A stretch of DNA of 10,440 nucleotides from JBLIAZ01 sp047632015 (GTDB lineage Bacteria; Bacteroidota; Bacteroidia; Flavobacteriales_C; GCA-002722245), in the NCBI GenBank assembly GCA_047632015.1, contig JBLIBC010000078.1, positions 1-10,440 on the forward strand, read 5' to 3'. Of this stretch, positions 1 to 6,333 are shown in pieces; position 1 is the stretch's first letter, and each line of letters starts with the position of its first letter. The notes under the pieces are model-generated. The model was not told the DNA's origin. It searched no databases and worked only from the letters and a program-made list of their open reading frames with translations. The translations under genes were made by a program, and so were the position numbers.

Positions 1-342
1 GTCAATGGTTGAAATGTTGAAGTCAGAATAGTTGTGGAGTATGCTTTTAAGTGCTTTACTTGCTCGTTCTTGCAGTTTACCTTCCTTAATCTTTAGGCTT
101 TCAAGCAATTGCTGTTGGATCAACTTCTCGGCGCCATCTGCGTATTCATTAGCAGCAATTGCCCGTAGGTATTTAATTACCCGCTCCTTCATTTCGTTGG
201 CGGCTTTGTTGGTGAAAGTCACCGCCATGATACCTTTGTAATTTGAAGTGCTGTCCGAAGACAAAGCAATGTTAAGGTATTCCTTTACAAGGGTGAAGGT
301 TTTCCCTGATCCTGCTGATGATTTGTATACCTTAAAAGTCAC
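1..342 (-). CDS. UvrD/RecB-family (AddA-like) ATP-dependent helicase, N-terminal fragment cut by the window edge
   Basis: The minus-strand frame opens with GTG at 342 and runs off the left edge after 114 codons. An in-frame TAA lies five codons upstream (358-360) and there is no ATG before codon 39, so GTG is the only start that keeps the first motif. Residues 10-15 (AGSGKT) are the Walker A loop within KSSAGSGKTFTLVKEYL, at the extreme N-terminus as usual in Bacteroidota UvrD-like proteins. Residues 40-54 (AVTFTNKAANEMKER) are helicase motif Ia. The fragment ends in FNISTID, the start of the next conserved block (usually STIDSF). The family unwinds DNA with ATP in recombinational repair, often as a nuclease-helicase of the AddA/RecB type. 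The nuclease domain would lie beyond the edge and cannot be seen. The 60 bp between it and the T9SS gene upstream show no promoter I can name. Confidence 0.9.
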   Translation of the reverse strand, partial: MTFKVYKSSAGSGKTFTLVKEYLNIALSSDSTSNYKGIMAVTFTNKAANEMKERVIKYLRAIAANEYADGAEKLIQQQLLESLKIKEGKLQERASKALKSILHNYSDFNISTID

Positions 343-402
343 GCTTTGAATTTGAATTTAAGGTAAAACGAACAAGGGAAACAAACAAGAGAACTGTCTG
401 AT

Positions 403-1500
403 TTACTTTCCAGTATAGACAATTGTGAAAAAACCAGATACCGAAGAGGTTCCAGATGCAACAGGAGAATATACGTAGAAATATGTTCCAGGAGTTGCTT
501 TTTTACCCCAATCCAAGTGACAGTCCCAAAATGGAGCTTGTCCTTTTACGCCACCAACTTTAACTCCCCACCTGTTATAAATACTAAGTTCAACTCCAGT
601 GAAATCCATTCCGTTTTGAGCTGCACTTCCTAAAGGTTCGAAGTAATCGTTCATTCCGTCGTTGTTTGGAGTGACAACGTTGGGGAAGCTAAGGTTGATG
701 TTGGTGCAATAGTTTTCGTCCTGTGTCACCACATTAACAGTGTCACTCATTGAGCAAGTGTTGTCTTTTACGGTTAAATGCACATCGCCACTATCCTTTG
801 GACTCATGAAGTTTTCTATGCTGTTATCGCTCCACAAGTAAACAGGGTAGGTTGCGTTTGCTTTAACTGAATCACCAGGGCAAAATTGAATTTCATTACC
901 CAAATTGATCTCTTTAAATAAATTAACTGCATAATGCTCATTTACGAAGTACCTGTCAGTTGAAGCTGGGAAATTACTTGTTGTGTATTTGCTGTCACCA
1001 GCTCGGTGCATTGTGACGCTTAGTCTAGTACATACTTGTGATGCTGTTAGTAATTCTGATTGTGGAATGGTAAGCTGATAAACAACATGGGATACGTTGT
1101 ATGCTAAGCTTCTTTTAAGTGAAGCAGTTATGGTAGCGTTTGATGATAAACTTCCGCACGCACTTAAAGTAGTACCACTCAGGATTTCACCTTTACAAAC
1201 TTTCTTTGTCGAAGTACTGTCATATCCATAATACACATCGGTGCCAAATCCCGTATTGATATCGCCACTTTGATCAACGTCAAACATGAACAAGATGTAA
1301 TCAATTTTTGAAGAATCAAGATTGGTAGTTAAATCCAGACTTACATCATTAAAATCTTCGACTGTAATGAGTATGGTGTCGTTTTTAATTTCGTGAAAAA
1401 TGATGTGCCCATTGTCTTCAAAAACAATGGTTTGGCTTTTTACTGAATAACTTAATATCAGTGCAAAAAACAAAAACAGTGGCAATAGTTTATTTTTCAT
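403..1500 (-). CDS. Secreted protein with a gliding motility-associated C-terminal (T9SS sorting) domain
   Basis: The 365-residue protein begins with a Sec signal peptide (residues 1-22, hydrophobic LLPLFLFFALIL, cleavage probably before Q23). The last ~95 residues match the gliding motility-associated C-terminal domain (CHU_C/TIGR04131 type): FPNVVTPNNDGMNDYF at 272-287, IYNRWG at 307-312, PGTYFYV at 337-343 and a final GFFTIVY strand. In Bacteroidota this domain directs export through the type IX system and cell-surface attachment. Residues ~205-260 (CPGDS, YLWSDNS, SGDVHLTV, CSMSDTVNV) look like the Ig/PKD-like repeat common just before it. Residues ~25-200 are beta-rich, contain DVDQSGD (74-80), which could bind calcium, and vaguely resemble a CBM9/DOMON-type sandwich; I cannot assign a ligand. 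Seven cysteines lie in the mature chain. It has its own 114-bp upstream region containing an 18-bp palindrome next to the ATG. Confidence 0.88.
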   Translation of the reverse strand: MKNKLLPLFLFFALILSYSVKSQTIVFEDNGHIIFHEIKNDTILITVEDFNDVSLDLTTNLDSSKIDYILFMFDVDQSGDINTGFGTDVYYGYDSTSTKKVCKGEILSGTTLSACGSLSSNATITASLKRSLAYNVSHVVYQLTIPQSELLTASQVCTRLSVTMHRAGDSKYTTSNFPASTDRYFVNEHYAVNLFKEINLGNEIQFCPGDSVKANATYPVYLWSDNSIENFMSPKDSGDVHLTVKDNTCSMSDTVNVVTQDENYCTNINLSFPNVVTPNNDGMNDYFEPLGSAAQNGMDFTGVELSIYNRWGVKVGGVKGQAPFWDCHLDWGKKATPGTYFYVYSPVASGTSSVSGFFTIVYTGK

Positions 1501-1501
1501 G

Positions 1502-1519
1502 AAAGTACACGTGTGCTTT
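1502..1519. promoter_or_regulatory. 18-bp near-perfect palindrome directly upstream of the T9SS-cargo start codon
   Basis: The sequence AAAGTACACGTGTGCTTT is an inverted repeat centred on CACGTG. Eight of nine half-site positions are complementary and the ninth is a T/G pair, which would still pair in RNA. It ends one base before the ATG at 1498-1500 of the minus-strand secreted protein. It could be an operator for a dimeric regulator, or an RNA hairpin that hides the ribosome-binding region. Which one is not decidable from sequence. Confidence 0.4.
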
Positions 1520-1588
1520 GGTAAATGTAATGAAAGGTAGCAGCAATAAATAAGGATTAAATAAAATTTTTGTTCAACTTGGAATGTT

Positions 1589-1606
1589 TAAAACCCCAGA
1601 TGGAGC
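1589..1606 (-). terminator. Weak candidate terminator after the EamA transporter gene
   Basis: About 10 bases after the transporter stop codon, the minus strand reads GCTCC-ATCT-GGGGTTTTAA: a four-to-five-pair stem with one or two G·T pairs, a four-base loop and a short T run. It would separate the mutL-ribD-transporter operon from the secreted-protein gene. The stem is short, so this is only a candidate. Confidence 0.25.
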
Positions 1607-1614
1607 AAAAACAG

Positions 1615-2496
1615 TTAAAATTTCCCCGAAAAGCTTACCAGAATAATTGCTGTAATTGCCAGTGCTATTGATATTAATTTGCGAGATGAAATCTTTTCCT
1701 TGAAGAGCAACGCGCTTAAAAAAGTAGCGGTAATAATTATCCCCATGTTAAATACGGTAAAGGCTACAGAGGTTTCTACTTCCGCGTAACTTAATGCTTT
1801 CAAGAATAAGAAAATCGAAAAATAATTTGGAAAGCCTAAAGCAAATCCAGCAAGGACGTCTTTTTTTCGGATGACTACTTGCTTTTTTAACAGCTTAAAA
1901 ACAAGTTGAATTGCTCCGAAAAAACCTGCCAATGCAAAGGAGTAACCCGAGAACAAAGACAGTTCTGTATCAGGAATTAGTGCCTTTTGAGAGTAGCTCA
2001 GCAATAAGTCAAGTAGTCCACCACCAACAAATAGCAAGATGATTAACAAAAAGTTAGAATGCTTTTTTGAAGCTTGCTCACTTTTTTCTTGTGCAGTAAT
2101 TACAACGGCGATAATTGCCGCTACAATTCCAATTATTTTTATCGCATTGATGTTTTCGTGAAAAAACCACATCCCCATGACTGCTGGGAATATGAAGGTG
2201 GTTTTGTTAGCAATGTTGGATTGAGTGATACCTATTTTTTGACTTGTGAAAGCAAGTAAATTAAAAAGGGTAATGAATAACAGTGCTAAACCTATTGAAG
2301 CCCAAACCCATTCGTATTCAAAAAATTTAGGAATAGAAGGGATGTGCTTAGAAAAAACAAAAGCTAAACTACCTGCCACCACGTAGTTAAAAACGATAGC
2401 CACTGGAGTGTTTACTTCGTATTTTTGATAATACTTAAATATGACAGTAAGTAGTGCCGAAAAAAGAATTGCTAGTGTAAGGATTCCCCAAGCCAT
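1615..2496 (-). CDS. EamA/DMT-superfamily transporter, 10 transmembrane segments
   Basis: The 293-residue protein is almost entirely hydrophobic with about ten membrane helices. They fall into two EamA-type repeats (about residues 2-138 and 148-291) split by a short charged linker (QEKSEQASKKH). This is the standard length and layout of drug/metabolite transporters in the inner membrane. Family landmarks include the repeat-end helices IIGIVAAIIAVVI and ISIALAITAIILVS, each preceded by the typical short amphipathic stretch (FFHENINAIK and LFKEKISSRK). The ATG start lies 8 bp after the ribD stop, so the two genes are almost certainly co-transcribed. EamA proteins move many small molecules, and sequence alone does not give the substrate. 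Since RibN riboflavin transporters belong to this superfamily, a flavin or flavin precursor is a reasonable but unproven guess from context. The direction of transport is unknown. Confidence 0.85.
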   Translation of the reverse strand: MAWGILTLAILFSALLTVIFKYYQKYEVNTPVAIVFNYVVAGSLAFVFSKHIPSIPKFFEYEWVWASIGLALLFITLFNLLAFTSQKIGITQSNIANKTTFIFPAVMGMWFFHENINAIKIIGIVAAIIAVVITAQEKSEQASKKHSNFLLIILLFVGGGLLDLLLSYSQKALIPDTELSLFSGYSFALAGFFGAIQLVFKLLKKQVVIRKKDVLAGFALGFPNYFSIFLFLKALSYAEVETSVAFTVFNMGIIITATFLSALLFKEKISSRKLISIALAITAIILVSFSGKF

Positions 2497-2504
2497 GACT
2501 TAAT

Positions 2505-3551
2505 TTATTTAAACTTATTATTTATGTAAGTTGTCCAAACATCTTGATTGTCATAGTTTCCGATATTTTGTTTTAAGCTATTTTTTAGCGAAAGTTTAGG
2601 TGCGGTTATACCAGAAGAAAAAACATGTTGTGCAATAATTTGATGCGCTTCATCCCAATTTTCACTTTGAATAAAAGAATTTATTGTAGCAGTTCCACCT
2701 TCCACCAATACGGAAGCGATTCCCTTTTCGTATAGCACCGAATTCAATTTGCTAATAAACTCACCCTTTTCATACTGAACGAATTCCACCTGTTCTTCGA
2801 TAGATGTTTTATCAGTATTAAAAATCAAGGTAGGAATACCATCCTTAAAAACATTTTGCTCCCCTATGTCTGATACGACACTACCTAGGACTACAATTCG
2901 TAATGGATCATTGCCTTCAACAAGTCTTACATTTAAACGCGGGTTATCAGCTATTAGGGTGTTTTTTCCAATGAGAATAGCTTGTTCATCAGATCTCATT
3001 TGATGAACCATTTGATTACTTAAATTGTTTGAAATTGCATGGTCGTGATCGTTAGAATAAATATACCCATCACTGGATTCAGCCCATTTCAATATATAGT
3101 ACGGACGTTTCTGTTCGTGAAAAGTGTAAAACCGCTTGTTTAAAGCTCGGCATCGAGACTTTAATACGTTCACCACAACCTCAATTCCCGCATCTTTGAT
3201 TCTACTTGCTCCACTGCCATTGATGAGCTCGTTTGAATCCAAAGCACCAATCACCACTTTTTTTAACCCATGACGGATAATTAAATCCGAACAAGGAGGT
3301 GTTTTTCCGTGATGTGAACACGGTTCTAGATTTACGTACAATGTTGACTTGGTGAGTAATGATTTGTCTTTTACCGCCTCGATTGCATTAACCTCTGCGT
3401 GTGCTAGCCCAAAACTATTATGGAACGCCTCCCCAATTACTTCATTGTCATGAACTATCACACAACCAACCATCGGATTAGGAGCCACGTTACCCAAGCC
3501 ATTTACAGCTAAGTCAAGGCACCGTTGCATCCAAATTTCGTCGATGTTCAT
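2505..3551 (-). CDS. ribD: Bifunctional riboflavin biosynthesis deaminase/reductase RibD
   Basis: RibD performs two early cytosolic steps of riboflavin synthesis: deamination of the diaminopyrimidine made from GTP, then NADPH-dependent reduction of its ribose side chain. With ATG 3551 the protein has 348 residues. Residues 1-145 are the cytidine-deaminase-like domain. Zinc ligands are H51 (in HAE, with catalytic E53), C78 and C87 in PCSHHGKTPPC. Residues ~148-348 are the RibD C-terminal reductase domain (ILKWAESSDGYI, ADNPRLNVR, VLVEGG). Length and both domains are normal. A longer frame opens with GTG at 3578 and adds nine residues. I prefer ATG 3551 because MNIDEIWMQRCLDLA matches the usual RibD N-terminus. 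No FMN riboswitch precedes it, since only 82 bp separate it from mutL. It lies between mutL and the EamA gene in one operon. Confidence 0.95.
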   Translation of the reverse strand: MNIDEIWMQRCLDLAVNGLGNVAPNPMVGCVIVHDNEVIGEAFHNSFGLAHAEVNAIEAVKDKSLLTKSTLYVNLEPCSHHGKTPPCSDLIIRHGLKKVVIGALDSNELINGSGASRIKDAGIEVVVNVLKSRCRALNKRFYTFHEQKRPYYILKWAESSDGYIYSNDHDHAISNNLSNQMVHQMRSDEQAILIGKNTLIADNPRLNVRLVEGNDPLRIVVLGSVVSDIGEQNVFKDGIPTLIFNTDKTSIEEQVEFVQYEKGEFISKLNSVLYEKGIASVLVEGGTATINSFIQSENWDEAHQIIAQHVFSSGITAPKLSLKNSLKQNIGNYDNQDVWTTYINNKFK

Positions 3552-3633
3552 ATCCGCACGTGTTTCTGTTGTATCCACTTCAGTTAATAATAATTTTTAA
3601 ATGTCTTTACTCATTTACTATTCGCTGCTATTT

Positions 3634-5541
3634 TTACCCTAATTGCTTGTCGATGAGCGACAAATTATAAGATATCAAAGTTGGCTTCCCAGTAGGGCTA
3701 GTAAGTGGTTGCTCACATAAAAACAACTGTTGGCAAAGTGTTTTTATTTCCTCAACCTCCATCTTTTGACCATACTTAATAGCTGTTTTCTTAGCCATGT
3801 TTATAGCTAGTTTTTCCCTTTGAGTAAGCTTTAATTTACCATTGTCCCGGTTAAATTGTGTAATTAAGTCTTCTATAATATCCTTTGCGCTGAAGTTTTG
3901 CATGTCAGAGGGAAGACCATTTACTACAAAGGTGTCTTTGCCAAATAAACTAATATCAAACCCTAAAGCGACCAAATCAGGAAGTAAAGCTTGCATGATA
4001 CTCATGTCTTTAGCAGGAACTTCAATGGTTTCAGGGAATAACAACTGTTGTGAGCTAGCTTGTTGTTCGTTGAATAGGTTTACAAAGTGTTCAAATAAAA
4101 CCCTCTCATGCGCTCTTTTTTGATTGATAATCAAAATCCCACTTTCGTTTTCGGTCAGTAGGTATTTAAGTTTTAATTGCTTGTAAAACCTCTTGTCTCT
4201 GGTTTCTTCTTGAAATATTTTTTTTTGCTCTGGTGTGGATTCAATAGTGAACTCGTGAGTTTCTGAATTGATGTCCTTTGAACCAGCGTCTTGTACTTCA
4301 CCACTTTCGTCATGGTTATCTTCATATAATTTATCCCATGAACCGTTTCGCTCGGTTCTTTCCACTTTAAAACTACCACCCTTTGACCAGCTGTTATTTG
4401 ACTCATTGGTATTACTGCCTCCTGTTGAGCTATTAAATGGGTTGTAGCTTTTATCTACTTTAATTTCAGGATTTCTCACTGGTTTATCCCAATCAACTAC
4501 CGGTGTGTCAAAACTAGTTTCTCGTTCAAAATCCAACGTAGGAGCTAAGCTGTGTCTATTAAGTGACCGCTGAACAACTGTTTTTATAATGGCATAAATT
4601 GAACGTTCGTCAGCAAATTTAATTTCCGTTTTTGTTGGGTGAATGTTCACATCAATGTCCTTGGGACTCACCTTTAAATGAATGAAATAGGAGGGATGTG
4701 AATTCTGAGGAATTAAGTCTTCGTATGCTTGATTAACAGCATGATGGAAGTAATTGTGTTTGATAAACCTGTTGTTCGCAAAAAAGAATTGTTCACCACG
4801 TGATTTTTTTGAAAATTCTGGTTTTACAATATAACCTGAAAGGGAAATGAAATCGGTTTCATCTTCAAGAGGTACTAATTTGTCCTTGTAGCTTTTTCCA
4901 AAAATGGATATAATACGTTGGTTAAACTTTCCAACACCAAGCTTGTAAACAAGCTGATCATTCACATGAAAAGTAAAATTGATTTCAGGGTGAGTTAAAG
5001 CGATACGAGTAAATTCATCATTGATGTGACGGCTTTCTACGTTGTTGCTTTTCAAAAACTTCCTTCTGGCAGGGACATTATAAAATAAGTTCTTCACACT
5101 AAAAGAAGTGCCGGTTTCCTGATTGCATGAACTCTCCTCAGTAATTTTACCTCCTTCAATTTTGATTAAATGCCCAAGGTTTGCGCCAGCTTTATTAGTT
5201 TTTAATTCCACGTGGGCAATGGATGCAATGGAAGCTAATGCCTCACCTCTAAACCCCTTGGAGTCAAGCGTAAATAAATCGTCAGCATGACTAATTTTTG
5301 AAGTGGCGTGTCTTTTAAAACAAAGTTTGGCGTCATCAGGATCCATTCCGCTGCCATTGTCAATCACTTGAATTAATGATTTACCAGCGTCCTTAACTAT
5401 TACTTGAATACTTGTAGCTCCAGCGTCCACAGCGTTTTCCATTAATTCCTTTAGTACGCTCGCAGGTCGTTGAATTACTTCGCCGGCAGCAATTTGATTG
5501 GCTACGTTGTCAGGTAATAATTTTATAACGCTGCTGGACAT
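3634..5541 (-). CDS. mutL: DNA mismatch repair protein MutL
   Basis: MutL links mismatch recognition by MutS to strand removal. The 635-residue protein has a complete GHKL ATPase head: NQIAAGEVIQRPASV (15-29), KELMENAVDAGA with catalytic E32 and Mg-ligand N36, DNGSG (61-65), KRHATSKI (76-83), GFRGEAL (96-102), and the transducer motif DVNIHPTKTEIKF (297-309). A low-complexity Ser/Asn/Glu-rich linker (about 345-445) leads to the dimerisation domain (about 445-635). A clamp-binding type motif QQLLFP sits at 498-503. The metal-binding endonuclease motif DQHA(X)2E(X)4E is degenerate here: NQKR at 473-476, with both glutamates E479 and E484 kept. The later ACR and CPHGRP motifs read AKK (583-585) and SPTGKP (615-620). 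It is therefore probably not a nicking MutL. The ATG is 18 bp after the 76-aa membrane protein gene. Confidence 0.97.
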   Translation of the reverse strand: MSSSVIKLLPDNVANQIAAGEVIQRPASVLKELMENAVDAGATSIQVIVKDAGKSLIQVIDNGSGMDPDDAKLCFKRHATSKISHADDLFTLDSKGFRGEALASIASIAHVELKTNKAGANLGHLIKIEGGKITEESSCNQETGTSFSVKNLFYNVPARRKFLKSNNVESRHINDEFTRIALTHPEINFTFHVNDQLVYKLGVGKFNQRIISIFGKSYKDKLVPLEDETDFISLSGYIVKPEFSKKSRGEQFFFANNRFIKHNYFHHAVNQAYEDLIPQNSHPSYFIHLKVSPKDIDVNIHPTKTEIKFADERSIYAIIKTVVQRSLNRHSLAPTLDFERETSFDTPVVDWDKPVRNPEIKVDKSYNPFNSSTGGSNTNESNNSWSKGGSFKVERTERNGSWDKLYEDNHDESGEVQDAGSKDINSETHEFTIESTPEQKKIFQEETRDKRFYKQLKLKYLLTENESGILIINQKRAHERVLFEHFVNLFNEQQASSQQLLFPETIEVPAKDMSIMQALLPDLVALGFDISLFGKDTFVVNGLPSDMQNFSAKDIIEDLITQFNRDNGKLKLTQREKLAINMAKKTAIKYGQKMEVEEIKTLCQQLFLCEQPLTSPTGKPTLISYNLSLIDKQLG

Positions 5542-5559
5542 GTGGTGACTAATAAAAAG

Positions 5560-5790
5560 TTAATGAAGTATGTACTCGTAAAGTTTAACGGACAAATAAA
5601 TGATAGCCAAAATACCTACTACTGCTTTGATTGTTTTTCGCTTGCCTTCTTTTAGTAATTCAGCATACGAAATTCTATTCCACTGCTTGTGCATTTTTTC
5701 AGAAAACCCACTTTTTTCCTCTTTATCCTCTTTTAAGTAAACAGGTTTGAAATTGAATTGATTAGGTTTTTTTTGACCAAAAAATGCCAT
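5560..5790 (-). CDS. Small single-pass membrane protein of a Bacteroidota family encoded beside mutL
   Basis: The 76-residue protein has a basic/aromatic N-terminus (QKKPNQFNFKPVYLKEDKEEK), a polar middle (about 25-52), and one hydrophobic helix at about 55-71 (IKAVVGILAIIYLSV) followed by a short tail. The N-terminal pattern of basic residues, then F-x-Y/F-x-P-x-Y, resembles short hypothetical proteins found near mutL and ribH in Flavobacteriia. From memory, some of these are wrongly labelled 'riboflavin synthase subunit beta' because of that neighbourhood; there is no enzyme domain here. It is spaced 16 bp from the YcxB-like gene and 18 bp from mutL, which supports a real co-transcribed gene. 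Its function is unknown. I infer an inner-membrane location with the charged N-terminal part in the cytoplasm. Confidence 0.72.
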   Translation of the reverse strand: MAFFGQKKPNQFNFKPVYLKEDKEEKSGFSEKMHKQWNRISYAELLKEGKRKTIKAVVGILAIIYLSVKLYEYILH

Positions 5791-5806
5791 TCAGTTATAT
5801 GAAAAT

Positions 5807-6280
5807 TTACAGTAGTTTTTTTCTGCTCAATATTGTTTCAATCATTTTTTTGTCTCCATCCGATTTAAAAATACTGAAAGGCAAGTAAATGAATTGAGCT
5901 TTTGACATGACTAAAACAAATGCGTTCTTTGTTTTAAATGCTCCTGTAAAGCTTTTAAACTCTACAGGCATACCATGTTTACTGTCCATTTTTAACATGA
6001 CTTGCCTGCTGTCAATTTCAAAAGACATTTTATAAAAAAACATTTTACCTGATTCATGTTGAGTAAATCCGGCAAATTGTATTACCCAAAATAATATGTA
6101 CAAACCAGGGACAAGTAAAGCAAAAGTAAAAAACCACGCATATTCACCGAAAATCACTCCTAATATTATTAGTAGCAAAGGGATTCCAAAATATTTCCAC
6201 TCCCTGTTAATAAGTGCTTTTGTTGCCAGTCCAATATATTTGGAAGAGGTTAACTGATATTTTTTGGTTTTGACGATCAT
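5807..6280 (-). CDS. YcxB-like membrane protein, first gene of the mutL-ribD operon
   Basis: With ATG 6280 the protein has 157 residues: a short basic N-terminus, two adjacent membrane helices (about 31-46 and 49-68), then a soluble beta-rich region (about 78-155). That region, with MSFEIDSRQVMLKMDSK, GAFKTKNAFVLVMSKAQFIYLPFSIF and a final KKMIETILSRK helix, matches the YcxB-like C-terminal domain pattern. The family's function is unknown. The frame also opens at ATG 6316, adding twelve residues (MILYLCDSNLQS). I reject that start because the best promoter (-7 box at 6300-6307) would place the transcript start near 6293, inside the extension. MIVKTKKYQLTSSKY is also the more typical beginning. 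The gene leads the operon and is divergent from the DUF2279 gene. Confidence 0.75.
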   Translation of the reverse strand: MIVKTKKYQLTSSKYIGLATKALINREWKYFGIPLLLIILGVIFGEYAWFFTFALLVPGLYILFWVIQFAGFTQHESGKMFFYKMSFEIDSRQVMLKMDSKHGMPVEFKSFTGAFKTKNAFVLVMSKAQFIYLPFSIFKSDGDKKMIETILSRKKLL

Positions 6281-6294
6281 GGACTGTAAATTTG
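6263..6294 (+). promoter_or_regulatory. Bacteroidota-type promoter for the DUF2279 gene
   Basis: TTTG at 6263-6266 and TAAATTTG at 6287-6294 are separated by 20 bp. Both boxes match the Bacteroidota housekeeping sigma consensus (TTTG at -33, TAnnTTTG at -7) exactly. The predicted transcript start is near 6301, about 30 nt before the ATG at 6332. The -33 side lies inside the first codons of the divergent YcxB-like gene. Confidence 0.6.
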
Positions 6295-6299
6295 AGTCG

Positions 6300-6333
6300 C
6301 AAAGATAAAGAATCATTAAGGAATCCTGTCAAT
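6300..6333 (-). promoter_or_regulatory. Bacteroidota-type promoter for the YcxB-like/mutL/ribD operon
   Basis: On the minus strand TATCTTTG (6307-6300) is an exact TAnnTTTG -7 box. ATTG (6333-6330) matches three of four bases of the -33 TTTG at a spacing of 22 bp. The predicted start is near 6293, about 13 nt before ATG 6280. The -33 element overlaps the ATG of the divergent DUF2279 gene. Confidence 0.55.

Noticed and set aside
1522..1539. TACATTTA and TACCTTTC as -7 boxes for the T9SS cargo gene
   Set aside because: Each matches seven of eight consensus positions, but no TTTG lies 19-22 bp upstream of either, and such near matches are common in AT-rich DNA.
3552..3578. GTG 3578 as the RibD start
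   Set aside because: It adds nine residues (MDTTETRAD) without family resemblance. ATG 3551 gives the usual RibD beginning.
3552..3633. Possible FMN riboswitch upstream of ribD
   Set aside because: Only 82 bp lie between mutL and ribD. This is too short for the RFN element, and its conserved G-rich helices are not visible.
4173..4406. 77-codon minus-strand open frame inside mutL
   Set aside because: It lies over the low-complexity linker of mutL in another frame and its product has no recognisable features.
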